This document shows, piece by piece, positions 1 to 9,492 of a DNA stretch of 64,000 nucleotides. Position numbers and translations under genes: made by a program. The stretch spans positions 1,214,501 through 1,278,500 of the forward strand of contig CAMRHE010000352.1 of NCBI GenBank assembly GCA_947044405.1. The letters are read 5' to 3'. The notes under the pieces are model-generated. The model had not been told where the DNA came from, searched no databases, and was given only the letters and a program-made list of their open reading frames with translations. Numbering within the stretch: position 1 is the first letter of the stretch; every line of letters starts with the position of its first letter. This DNA is from Leptodactylus fallax (Eukaryota; Chordata; Amphibia; Anura; Leptodactylidae).

Positions 1-204
1 ACAACATGGTGTCCAGAAAATTCCTCGAAATCTATACTCCAAAAGCTAAAAAGCGCAGTGCTTCTTCCCTTCTCAGCCCTGCTGTGTGCCCAAGTAGCAG
101 TTTACACCCACACATATAATTTTTTTTGTTCCCAGGATAGCCCACTTAATAGTTTTAGGAGTGAAAGTCTCTGATGACACAAAGTGGGCACAACGTATTG
201 GGCG
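1..204 (-). repeat. Dispersed repeat fragment (same family as 48200-49576)
   Basis: The stretch with 'ccctgctgtgtgcccaagta' matches, in reverse orientation, the segment near 48920-48970 where a hydrophobic-looking non-coding unit is tandemly arranged. There is no coding capacity. It is cut at its right edge by the Tc1 fragment that follows. Confidence 0.55.
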
Positions 205-366
205 TGTTCACAAACGCTCTCCATCCAACCTCACTGAGCTCGAGCTGTTTTCCAAGGAAGAATGGGCAAGAATTTCAGTCTCTCGATGTGCAAAACTGAT
301 AAGAGACATACCCCAAGCGACTTGCAGCTGTAATTGCAGCAAAAGGTGGCGCTACAAAGTATTTGA
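205..366 (+). pseudogene. Tc1-A transposase, C-terminal fragment
   Basis: Only the C-terminal segment after the catalytic glutamate remains, recognisable by HKRSPSNLTELELFSKEEW. Near 299 one extra adenine, compared with the two longer copies in this window, shifts the frame. The usual C-terminal end GATKY is therefore replaced by an unrelated tail. All three catalytic acidic residues are lost, so it is a dead fragment. Confidence 0.85.
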
Positions 367-572
367 ATAATTTGGCACGCCCCACTTTTCAGTTTTTTAT
401 TTTTTACAAAAGTTTAAAATAACCAATAAATTTCGTTCCACTTCACAATTGTGTCCCACTTGTTGTTGATTCTTCACCAAAAAATTAAAATTTTATATCT
501 TTATGTTTGAAGCCTGAAATGTGGCAAAAGGTTGAAAAGTTCAAGGGGGCCGAATACTTTCGCAAGGCACTG
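205..572 (+). mobile_element. Tc1/mariner family A, 3' fragment
   Basis: This is the 3' part of a Tc1-like element that is also present at 36170-37784 and 45933-47567. It holds the last third of the transposase, the 3' non-coding part and the right inverted terminus (ending cgcaaggcactg at 572), followed by the TA target dinucleotide at 573-574. The 5' two thirds are missing. The right end interrupts an L1 ORF2 just after its catalytic YADD region. Confidence 0.9.
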
Positions 573-574
573 TA

Positions 575-1717
575 CTTCTGTTTATGTATGACCCCTCACC
601 ACCCAGAGCCATGGCTTTAATTAATGAATTTGGCGATTACTCTGGTTTACAGACCAACTGGACTAAGTCCTCCTACATACATGTTGACCGCACGCCAACT
701 ACTTTCACTACTGAAAGGGATACCATTTGAGGGTTATAAAGTTGCCTCGACGTGCAAATGTTTAGGTTTTTTTTATGTCTAAAGATCACAAGAGTTTTCT
801 GGAGCAAAATATTTTTCCTCTACTCTCGTACTTTAGGGCCAAATTTCAGGTGTGGGCTACTCTGCCTTTATCAGTGGCTGGTCAAATTAACCTTGTAAAC
901 ATGGTAGTATTACCTAAGTGTCCATATGCTTTGGGGCAGTATTACCTAAGTGTCTACATGCTTTTGAGTCCGTGCCCCTCCGATTTTTTAAACAGATGGA
1001 TTCTCTTATTTCCTTCTAGGTCTAAGCTGAAATTATCTTCCCTACATCACTCCCTGATCTGTTCCTCTACTACACCCACACTTCATACAGTTGTGACTCA
1101 CTTCTAATCCCATGCAGGGACCTGAGGAACACCAGGCTCCCCTGGGTCTGTGTATTTTGTGGCCAGTATTCGAACACCCAAACATGTACAGGGGCAAACT
1201 GTTGCCCATTCATGCCTTGGCGGGACAGGTTTGGCGTCAGCCTACTCTGATGTACCTGCAGAGACCCTGTTACAGCATAATCCCGGACAGGCCGTGTTGT
1301 TTACTCTACCTGGAGCCCAGACGTGGTCACAGTATGGCGTATCCTCCCTTAATGACCTGTATACTCGAGTCAGAACGTTTGACTCACTGGGCATCTCCTA
1401 TGACATTCCTAGAACGCCGTTCTTTTGATACCTCCAGATCAGACACACACTCTTTCCTGTTCCCTAGTCAGCCAAGTAGAATCCCTGACTATCCGCTTAT
1501 ACGTGTGCTTCGCTCACAGGGGCCTAGGGGATTGATCTCCAGCCTATATGCATACGTGATTCAGGTCAAGGTGTCCCTGTCAGATACTCCTGTATTAACA
1601 AGATGGTGCATTAATATCCCTGCCCTCACAGATGAGAGGTTTCAGGATGTCCTGGAATCACCCCAATATCTGTCACCCTCAGCTAATAACAGACCAATCC
1701 AAACATACATTCTACAT
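575..1717 (+). pseudogene. L1-type LINE ORF2 (RT C-terminal part), segment 1
   Basis: The translation shows scattered but ordered L1 ORF2 signatures on the plus strand. The segment just after the YADD motif (LINEFGDYSGLQTNW) lies near 620-660. The LPLSVAGQINLVNMVVLPK motif lies near 870-925. The C-terminal region (SLYAYVIQ, VSLSDTPVLTRW) lies near 1535-1620. Several frameshifts and stops separate these blocks, so it is an old copy truncated at its 5' side by the family A Tc1. Reading resumes after the hAT insertion at 3032 with no loss of sequence, because the 8-bp TSD accounts for the duplicated bases. The role of an intact protein would be reverse transcription of its own RNA at a nicked target. 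Confidence 0.85.
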
Positions 1718-1916
1718 CAGGGGTCTCAAACTCGCGGCCCGCGGGCCAACTGCGGCCCTCGGGACAATAGTTTGCGGCCCCCACCTCAATATCAAAGTTT
1801 AACGTTAGTGCGGCCAGAGTTTGATAGGAATGGCACTTTTCAGTGTTGTGTGCGGAGCTGAATGAACCTACCAATCAGGCGGCACTGTCCGGGGGCCGGC
1901 ATTTTTACTATTTAAT

Positions 1917-2010
1917 GTAAACCAGCCCAGGACAGGCCGCTTTAAAAAAAAAAAATAAATAAAAAAATAAAGAACCAGAGCTGAGCGCGGCCTGTCCTGG
2001 GCTGGTTTAC
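1917..2010. repeat. Inverted repeat, 24-bp perfect arms, inside hAT-1
   Basis: Arms 1917-1940 and 1987-2010 are perfect reverse complements (gtaaaccagcccaggacagg begins the left arm). They enclose an A-rich loop. A second pair at 2023-2039 and 2055-2071 (tctcagcgtaggcggcg) follows directly. Confidence 0.9.
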
Positions 2011-2136
2011 AAGACGTCGCATCTCAGCGTAGGCGGCGATACAATGACGTCATCACGCCGCCTACGCTGAGACACAGACATCGCGGACAAGAAGAGGAGG
2101 CGGCGGCTGCATCAAGGCATCGCAGGTAGGTACAGA

Positions 2137-2140
<4 letters not shown>

Positions 2141-2184
<44 letters not shown>
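2141..2184. repeat. TA microsatellite
   Basis: This is an uninterrupted run of TA dinucleotides inside hAT-1, lying between a GC-rich hairpin region and the tract containing cctgccggggatac-type inverted sequence. Confidence 0.95.
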
Positions 2185-2186
<2 letters not shown>

Positions 2187-2346
2187 TATAAATAGGCCGT
2201 AACCTGCTGTAGTATCCCCGGCAGGTCACGGCCTATTTACCTACCCCGCATCTGCTTGTGGCCGCCTTCACGTCCCCTTCTGCTATGGGACGCAGAAAGG
2301 GAAGTGGATGCCGCGGGCATGGGTAAGTTAGGCCGCAAATACTACT

Positions 2347-2390
2347 ATTATTATACTCCGGGGTCTTTTCAGACCCCGGAGTATAATAAT
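2347..2390. repeat. Perfect 20-bp hairpin (agaccccggagtataataat)
   Basis: Arms 2347-2366 and 2371-2390 pair perfectly around a 4-nt loop. A variant with 17-bp arms occurs at 2630-2667, and a decayed variant at about 61818-61858 in a different hAT. The motif is therefore a repeated building block and not a chance palindrome. Confidence 0.9.
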
Positions 2391-2682
2391 CGGAGGCCTA
2401 GGGTTGGTGAGGGAACATAAAAACCAATGTTACTCACCTCCTGCGATCTGATGTAACTCCGAGCAAGCTTGAGGCCTCTGGTGACGTCATCAGGTCGCGT
2501 CGCTGGCCTGATCACGTGACGTGGGTGCGCAATTAAACAGGGCCGAAAGCTGCAAGGAGTGCACCGGTGTCCAGGATAGGTAAGTACAACTGTTTTTTTA
2601 TGTTTGTATTCTCCCCTGGGTCTCCAATCATTATACTCTGGGGTCTGAAAAGACCCCAGAGTATAATAATAGTTCATGGGTG

Positions 2683-2960
2683 GTCCACTATGGGGCATAA
2701 TACCCTGTGCAGGGACCACTGTAGAGCATAATACCCTGTGCAGGGGCCACTCTGGAGCATAATACCGAGTGCAGGGGCCACTATAGAGCATAATACCAGG
2801 TGCAGGGGCCACTATGGAGCATAATACAAGTGCAGGGGCCACTATGGAGCATAATACCAGTGCAGGGGCCACTATAGAGCATAATACCAGTGCAGGGGCC
2901 ACTATGGAGCATAATACTGTGTGCAGGGGCCACTATGGAGCATATTACCGGTGTGGAAAA
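2683..2960. repeat. Minisatellite of 30-33-bp units in hAT-1
   Basis: Eight to nine imperfect tandem copies of a unit are present, with core gcaggggccactatggagc followed by ataatacc. Units differ by point changes and by 1-3 bp in length. The same core recurs at 61915-62220 in hAT-3 and, in part, at 29850-29875 in hAT-2. Long open frames across it are a by-product of the repeat. Confidence 0.9.
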
Positions 2961-3031
2961 CCTGATGCGGCCCAGCCTCACCCAGACTCTACCTCAAGCG
3001 GCCTCAGGGTAAATTGAGTTTGAGACCCCTG

Positions 3032-3520
3032 TTCTACATCAATGCTACTTGACCCCCTCCTGTTTGTATAAAATGGGACGACTGTCCCATCTAGGATGTC
3101 TTAGATGTCCCTGTCCACAGTCAGACTTCTGGCACATGATTTGGGCGTAACCGGTCGTACAGAGTTTCTGGAAAGGGGTCGTAGATCTCCTGGTGGAAGT
3201 TTTGAATATGCCTATACCATTAAACAGTTTTATATAGTAACTTCCTAGTACATAAATATATTAATATAAATTGACCCCATGATTGTAAAAAACGCCCTGT
3301 CACCTTATCCTTGTGCAGTATCGTGTTCAACCAATCCGTACATAACAATTATTCTACTTTTGCAATAATTATTGCAAGGGGAACATGAGCTGGGTTTTAC
3401 CAGTGTAAGTGTTTGCCCATTTTAAAATGTTCTTTCTATTGGTACAAGATTATATGGCTATGGTGTAATTGTCTGTAATAGAATCGCGGCCTTTGTCAGT
3501 TTCTGTGATATTAAAAATCG
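3032..3520 (+). pseudogene. L1-type LINE ORF2 C-terminus and 3'UTR, segment 2
   Basis: The L1 frame interrupted by hAT-1 resumes here. The block KMGRLSHLGCLRCPC, then DFWHMIWA and SFWKGVVDLL, lies at about 3070-3200. This is the cysteine/histidine-bearing C-terminal region typical of L1 ORF2. Stops accumulate after 3230, and the region to about 3520 (ending near tgatattaaaaatc) is probably its 3'UTR. It belongs to the same insertion as 575-1717. Confidence 0.8.
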
Positions 3521-3763
3521 CCCACTGGCGAATGGTGCTTCGACTGTGTTGGATTGGCCCACCAGAGGACACAGGTGGGCCCAGACACCAACCAATGCTC
3601 CATATGCCTTAGTTGTGCCACTACAGCTGTGGTGCCTTTTTTCTTTGCTGCAATGCTGCTAGGAGAAACTTCTCTACATGGTCATGTGCACATCAACATC
3701 AACGCGCTCCAGTTAGGGCATAAATTAATGCCATTATCAACTATGACACTGGTTGACTGAGCC
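3521..3763. other. Unassigned stretch between two L1 copies
   Basis: This holds no coding signal that I can support. It may contain the 3'UTR of the minus-strand L1 that begins at 3764. I could not find its poly(A) end or target-site duplication. Confidence 0.4.
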
Positions 3764-6462
3764 TCAGTCATTCATTGCTAGTAGGTGGTGGTCGGTGCTA
3801 TGTAGGATAATTGCGAACAGACTGAGAATACGGTCACAGTGAGAATGTAATGTAATGTAATGTAAAGAATCGATCTGCAGGAACAGTAGTGCCAAAGCTG
3901 GTGAGGGAGGTATGGAAAATCCCACTAAGGATGAAATCCACCGGAAGACGTCTTGCCAATACGGCACCACTTGAGGACATGCCCACAATAAATGGAGTAG
4001 AGATCCCTTTTCACCACATCCCCTCCAACAGGAATTCGAGGTCTGCGGATGTATTCGGTGGAGTCGCTCTGGAGTATAGTACCAGTGAAGGAGAATTTTG
4101 ACAGTGGTTTCGTAGTGGATCGCGCGCCGGAAGGTCTTCTTAGTGAAGACCAAGGCTTTTTGCCATTGTGTGACCGAATATGTTTGATGAAGTTGTATTT
4201 CCCAGCTAAGCAGTGGAGTAGATTTGATCAGGTGATCTTTAGAGCCTATGGTGTTGTAGATGGAGCTGAGAATTTTGGTAGCCCGATTGGAAATTTTGAG
4301 GAGGTCCAACAGAGATTTATTTTAAGTTACTTGTTTGTTATGGTTGGAGGAAAGAAAGTATTTAATTCTTAGGTAGGTAAAGAGGCAATTGGAGGGTAGG
4401 GAGAAGGTGGATTGTAAAGACTGGAATGGGATCAACGAGTCTTCACTCCATATCTGTGAGACAGAGGTAATACCCGATGATTTCCAGATGGATAAGTTAA
4501 GATCAAGGATTGCTTGTTCCAGGAATTCAATCAGAGCTCGCGTAATGTTTAATGTCTGTTTCTTGCCTGTAGAGTGGTGAATATGGCGCCAGCTATCCAT
4601 AAGGTGTTGTAGAATTGGAGACATGAGAGAAGGTACCACGTCCGTCCAAAGGGAATAGAGGAGCCAGGATTTGAGATTATGGTGTGGTACCATATGGGAC
4701 TCAATATGTATCCAGGATTTATAGGCGTTATTATGCCACCAATCCTTTAGAGTAGAAAGATGAGAGGCCAAGTAGTAGTCATAAATGTTTGGTACTCCCA
4801 AACCTCCCACTTCCCGCTTTCCGTGTAGGATAGAAGACGGAAGTCTTGGCTTTTTGGAGTTCCAAATAAGCTTATTGAGCATAGCGTTAATCTTCTGGAG
4901 GAATATGGAAGGAGGTGCTACAGGAATAGTTCTGAATAAGTATAGTATTTTCGGAAGCAGCATCATTTGAAAGGCAGATATCCTACCTAACCATGACAGG
5001 GTATATTTCGAGTAGGCTTGAAATTCCTTCTCTAGACCTAGCAGTCGAGGCATATAATTGGCTTTGGACACTTGTGCAATAGAGGGAGTGATCTTTATCC
5101 CTAGGTAATCCAAATCTGTTGATCTCCAATCATAAGGAAACTTTTCCTTCAGGTGTTCCAGGAGTGGCGTGGGAACGTTCAAGGGGAGAATTTGTGTTTT
5201 AGACTCATTGATTTTATAAAAGGAGAGGGCTCCGTATTTTTTGAGAATATCGATAGCGGCTGGCAGAGAAGTTTCTGGATGAGTTAGGGATAATATGATG
5301 TCATCAGCGTATAAGGAGATGAGATGGGAGGAGTCTGCCATCTTGACTCCCTGAACTCTCTCACTTTGCCTCAAGGTCTGTGCTAGCGGTTCAATGGTGA
5401 GTATTAAAATCAATGGAGAGAGAGGGCATCCTTGTCTTGTTCCGTTCCTAATATTAAAGCGGTCCCACAATGTACTATTAGTGAACACTCTGGCCGATGG
5501 AGAAGAATAAAGGTTCGAGATAGCATTGAGAATACAGTAGGGCCAGAGAATCGTAGTTTCTGCAGGACAGAATAGGCGAATGACCAGTTGATCCGGTCAA
5601 ACACCTTCTCGGCATCTAAGGCGACCATGAGGAATGGAATCTTCTTGCGCTCCAGTAGGTCCACCAGGTGGAGAACACGTCTGGTGTTGTCTGGGGCTTG
5701 GCGACCCTTTACGAAGCCCACTTGATCTATGCCAACTAGTTCTGGGAGAATAGGAGCCAGGCGAGATGCCAATATCTTCGCGTATAGCTTGAGGTCCGAG
5801 TTCAGTAGCGAAATTGGTCTGAAATTTTGTGGGACATCAGCTGTTTTGCCGGGCTTGGGAAGAGTGACAATTAATGCAGCCAGGGATTCATGTGGAAGCG
5901 GTGCACCCGACATAGCGTGGTTGAAGAAGTTCAGGAGAAATGGAGCAAGAATTTGTTGAAAGTAAAGTAGGTATTCATTGGAGAAACAGTCTGGTCCTGG
6001 GGATTTGCCCTTAGGTAAGGACCTTATGGTTTTCAACACTTCTGGGAGAGTGATGGGGGTATTTAGGGCCGAGAGATGATCATCTGTAAGGCCTGGTAAC
6101 GTGATGCTGTTTAAGAAGCCGGACACCAAGGTGGAATGGTCTGATGGAAGAGGGGTATGTTCCTGTAGATTGTAAAGTCGCGCATAATAATCTTTGAAAG
6201 AATTGGCAATGTCTCTAGGGTCCGTTAAGTGCACTCCGGTAGTAGGATGTTTGATGTATGGAATCCTTGATTTAACTGCTTTTGCTCGTAGTTGTCTAGC
6301 TAATGGTCTGCCGGCTTTGTTGCTTTGGGAGTAAAATCGAGCTTTGGATTTTTTCAGAGCTTTTTCATAGTCTTGTAAGAGAAGGAGACGTAGTTGTTGT
6401 CTAGCATGGCAGAGCTGTTCAGAAGTAACCGGGTTAGGATTGGCTTTGTTTGTGGCTTCCAA
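3764..6462 (-). pseudogene. L1 ORF2: reverse transcriptase and C-terminal domain
   Basis: Three overlapping frame segments (6462-5410, 5488-4322, 4309-3764) cover the RT and C-terminal domains of one LINE ORF2. RT block 1-2 shows LPKPGKTADVPQNFRPISLL. The finger block FVKGRQAPDNTRR and the first catalytic aspartate (VALDAEKVFDRINW) lie near 5600-5730. After a frameshift at about 5460, the block GTRQGCPLSPLI and the catalytic YADD motif (near 5300) follow. The C-terminal zinc-knuckle-like region CWRGCGEKGSLLHLLWACP lies near 4000. At least two frameshifts and scattered stops make it inactive. An intact protein would prime reverse transcription at a nicked chromosome. Confidence 0.92.
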
Positions 6463-6628
6463 GGTACGGAGTGTATTGCATCTTCAATAGCTTTCTGGCG
6501 TTCTTTTTTATTTCCATGTGCGATTTTAATAAGGGTGCCACGGATGTATGCTTTGTGAGCGTTCCAGAGAGTATAGGGGTTGCTTGTAGAGGTGGAGTTA
6601 GTCTGGAAATAATCCTGGAGGTCTTTTT

Positions 6629-7030
6629 CTATTGTCGGGTGTTATTTCTCCAGAGTCTAGTGGCAGAGGATGGAATCTTTTCTTCTATAGTAAGAGTAAT
6701 GACTGCGTGATCAGACCATGTGATTGATTCAATTGTGGATTTTTGTTCCTTGATGGATTGAGATGATGCAGTGTGGATTTGTTGTATTGCCGAGCGGATA
6801 TCGTCAGGGGTTGGAGGTAGGTGTAGAGCCGGTGAATCTACGGGGTGGTTGGGGGCTGCCTCATTTATGAATGTCGCTGTATCTCTTGTGTCAGTCGTGG
6901 GCGATGGGGGTGTAAGCTCTGTATGGTCAAAAGGTGTAAGACCCGGTTCCCCCTCTGCGCCACGGTCCCATTCAAAGTAGTTAGTTAGGTTGTTATCAGG
7001 TTTTCTGACGGATTTCCTGCCCTTCACCAT
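6629..7030 (-). pseudogene. L1 ORF1 N-terminus fused in frame to endonuclease C-terminus
   Basis: This 133-codon open frame starts at an ATG at 7028-7030. Residues 1 to about 96 look like an L1 ORF1 leader: a basic start MVKGRKSVRKP, a Pro/Thr/Asp-rich low-complexity middle, then DDIRSAIQQIH and IKEQ where a coiled coil would begin. From about residue 97 the sequence changes to ESITWSDHAVITLTI, the SDH motif that closes the apurinic endonuclease domain of ORF2. The coiled coil, RNA-binding domain, and most of the endonuclease are absent. The frame continues, decayed, toward the RT at 6462. The assignment rests on recognising these motifs; a database comparison would settle the exact breakpoint. 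Confidence 0.8.
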
Positions 7031-8121
7031 AATGCCAGGTATTTGTTTCCAAAAAGTAACGTTTTGGAGGAAAGATATTCCAGAACAGGCTGTTAGTCGC
7101 TAAGAGTTGCTAGAAGGTGCACTGGATCCCCAAAGTTAAGTTGCCATTATTTGAGGGGAGGGGTACCAGTGATGATTCTATGGGGAGAATGCAAGCTGCA
7201 GTTCGTTGATATTGTAGCTAGAGATCTATATGTTGAGGCCAAGTGATAGTCGCAGAGCTGGAGTGTAGGTGAAGGCCTGCAAAAGGCTTATATACTGCAG
7301 AGCAGGAGTGCTAGTGAAGGTCTGCTCAGGGCCTAGTTGTTTTTAGGTTGGAGTGAAGGTGGAGGTCTGTACAGGGCCCAAATCCTACTGACCTGGAGCA
7401 GAGGTGACAGCTTGTGTGAGGCTTGTATGATGCAGAGTTGGAGAGATGTGGACTACACACCGGGCAGGGATACAATACAGGCCCTCCGCTGGTGGCGGCC
7501 GGGAAGGGTGAGGAGTCCACCTGATGTTTGTGTAGAGTCTCGGCACTCCCCTTCCCCGTGTTCTCGGCAGCATGTCCCCTACCTGGGAGCCGTCTCAGAG
7601 ATCCGGGACGAGTGATGCCACCCAGGAAGACAAGGCCACTTCCACTGACCGCAAGCGCTCTGATGTCCCTGAAATCTTCAGGTAAAGGCCTCAAAATAGC
7701 GTCCTCCGCTCCGGGCGGGCTGTCGGTCCGCTGCCCCGAGCAATAGCCAGCACCACACGGGGCTATCGCCGCGGCTGTTTTCCGATCCCGCGGAGAAACA
7801 ATGCTGGCAGGGGCGGTGAAGGCAGGTAAGTTTGCGGAGGCCTGCGGTGCTTGAATTAGTCGGCAGGTCGACAGGAGTGCGGGTAAGATGGCGGGTTAGG
7901 AGGAGAGGTGAAGGTAGGCCCCGACACTGACCCACCGTTTGGAGGCTGGAGACACAGTTTTAAACACCCAGAATCAACTGACTGGGGCTTGGGGGGAGAG
8001 CCCCTGGGTGATTAAAGGTCTAAGATGTGCAGGATTAATGCGATAGAGAATAGGTCACAATAGGGTCTAGTAGGAGCTGTGAAATGTGCGTCTCGTCGCT
8101 GCGCCGGCTAGCCACGCCCCC
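7031..8121 (-). promoter_or_regulatory. L1 5'UTR / probable internal promoter region
   Basis: The stretch upstream of ORF1 on the minus strand is GC- and CpG-richer than its surroundings and has no consistent coding frame. By analogy with vertebrate L1s it should carry the internal promoter. It includes the 45-bp repeats at 7261-7440. Open frames on both strands here are incidental. Confidence 0.65.
7261..7440. repeat. Four 45-bp tandem repeats in the L1 5'UTR
   Basis: Units lie at 7261-7305, 7306-7350, 7351-7395 and 7396-7440, each exactly 45 bp. They share gagtg/gagca starts, a gtgaagg-tctg core, an agggc block and a ttg/cag end. A fifth partial unit (gagagatgtgg) follows. Confidence 0.85.
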
Positions 8122-8278
8122 CAGCAACTTTTTTTTATTTCAACATTTTTATTGATTTTACATATTCAATACTTATTATGTAGTATAAACTATTACAACT
8201 ATTTTTTTGAACTATTTTTAGCAAAAATTAAAATTTATGCACCGTACACAAAACATATAAAACAACATTTACACCCAA

Positions 8279-9490
8279 TTAACAACATAGTGCAACCCTT
8301 CCCCCCCTCCCTCCAGTGTAATCTATAAGTAGTTCACGGACAAAAGAGTAAAATTGGTTTACAGTTAAACAACTATTGTAGTGCTTTTTGGTAAACAATG
8401 TTTCTGGTTTTACCTTCAGGTGCATATATGAAAAGATTTTTGGGGTTACCCACTCTAAAGCAAGCAACGTACAATTGTCCATGTGAAAAACACGGCTCTC
8501 CAAATTAATGCCGGCTACTTTAAGTGATTGACCTTGTGCTTTGTTTCTAGTCATAGCAAATGCAAGTCGGATTGGGAACTGCAGACGCTTAAAATTGAAG
8601 GGCATGTCGCTTGGTAGCAAAAAAAATACGCGGAATGAAAACATTTGCTCCCTTAGAGTTTCCCATAAGAATAGTGGCTTCAATAACATTGGGCATGAGA
8701 CTTTAATGCACAATCTTGTGCCGTTACACATTTTTGGTGGGTCAAGGTTCCGAAGCAAAATTATTGTGGCTCCTATTTTTAGTGAGCTTATGCTGTGGCA
8801 TTAAAGGAGGCTCCAAAGAATTCAGGAACTCCAATGGATACATTATGGCTTGTTCACTCTCCATGACTGAATCAATGGACATGTATGTGGTTGCTAGAAC
8901 AGGCAGCCTTCCCTGAATTTGTAAATTTATGGAGCTGACACTATCATTTTTAGGCGCTAGGATTGCACGTTCACAAAGCCACTGATGGTTGTTAAAATTG
9001 TTCCAAATATCAGGGAAAAGTTGGTCAATAAGTTCCATTACCGAAGATGTAATTTCACAAAAATGTTCCGGAAAGGAAATGAGACCAGTAGTGGAATCAG
9101 TAGGGAACCTGTCATTTCCAAGGCATAGTAGTTGGTGTGTAAATTTGTCCGCAGTTTGCCATCAAATGAACCCGCATATTAGTAGTAAGAGTTTGCTTTT
9201 AAACATGTATCCACAGATAAGAAGATTTTAGACAGGCATTCTGCTCATCCGCTGGTGTTGCTCCCTTAAAGAACAGGTAACGTCTGGCAGAAGTCACCTG
9301 CAAAAATTACAACAATTTCCCCCATTAAACAATCGGTTCCCCGCAGATCTTTCAAGGTCCTATCAAGGGCCTCGACCGCTTTCTTGTGTGCCATGGTACA
9401 TTCATCCCAAACAATTACTTTGCAAGTTTGTAATACCTTAGCTTTCCCAGAGCCCTTAGTGATATTACAGACAGGAGTTTCTGACAGCAC
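8279..9490 (-). pseudogene. Helitron helicase, C-terminal portion
   Basis: This is the last part of the RepHel protein, in several frames. The Walker B-type motif VIVWDECTMAHK lies near 9387-9420. It is followed by the block IVVIFAGDFCQTLPVL near 9270-9320, a decayed segment (9040-9260), and then LRNLDPPKMCNGTRLC. The conserved AFAMTRNKAQGQSL motif is near 8525-8566. These are the PIF1-like SF1 helicase motifs of Helitrons, which unwind donor DNA during rolling-circle transposition. The segment is separated from the rest of the helicase by Tc1-E1. Frameshifts near 9266 and 8740 make it non-functional. Confidence 0.88.
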
Positions 9491-9492
9491 TA

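Larger units (their letters stand above)
1718..3031 (+). mobile_element. Non-autonomous hAT element (hAT-1) with TSD ttctacat
   Basis: The element starts caggggtctcaaactc and ends gagtttgagacccctg, a perfect inverted pair. It is flanked by an exact 8-bp duplication, ttctacat, at 1710-1717 and 3032-3039, the hallmark of hAT insertion. It has no transposase. The interior is built from hairpins, a TA microsatellite and a minisatellite, so it must be mobilised by a transposase made elsewhere. It was inserted in an L1 ORF2. Confidence 0.95.
3764..8121 (-). mobile_element. L1-type LINE, minus strand, internally deleted
   Basis: The order on the minus strand is: a GC-rich 5'UTR (8121 to 7031), an ORF1 start, a deletion joining it to the end of the endonuclease domain, the RT domain with YADD, and the C-terminal domain ending near 3764. 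The 5' end, reading gggggcgtggctagccgg, resembles the start of vertebrate L1 5'UTRs. It is unusual in keeping its 5' end while lacking the middle. Confidence 0.85.

Noticed and set aside
2683..2960. Possible CRISPR array
   Set aside because: Units are head-to-tail with no unique spacers, and the context is a eukaryotic hAT element.
2369..3017. Long open frames on both strands with repeated peptide units such as ALVLCSIVAP or HNTSAGATMEHNTS
   Set aside because: They are translations of the hAT-1 minisatellite, whose 30-bp units keep a frame open. There is no independent coding evidence.
4049..4372. Plus-strand frame of about 107 codons
   Set aside because: It is antisense to the L1 ORF2 C-terminal domain and has no motif.
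7326..7935. Overlapping open frames on both strands near the L1 5' end
   Set aside because: They lie in a GC-rich L1 5'UTR with few stop codons and show no domain. They are best read as non-coding.
8113..8180. Helitron 3' terminus (CTRR with hairpin)
   Set aside because: I could not find a convincing stem-loop followed by CTRR. The T-rich stretch could equally be a LINE tail.
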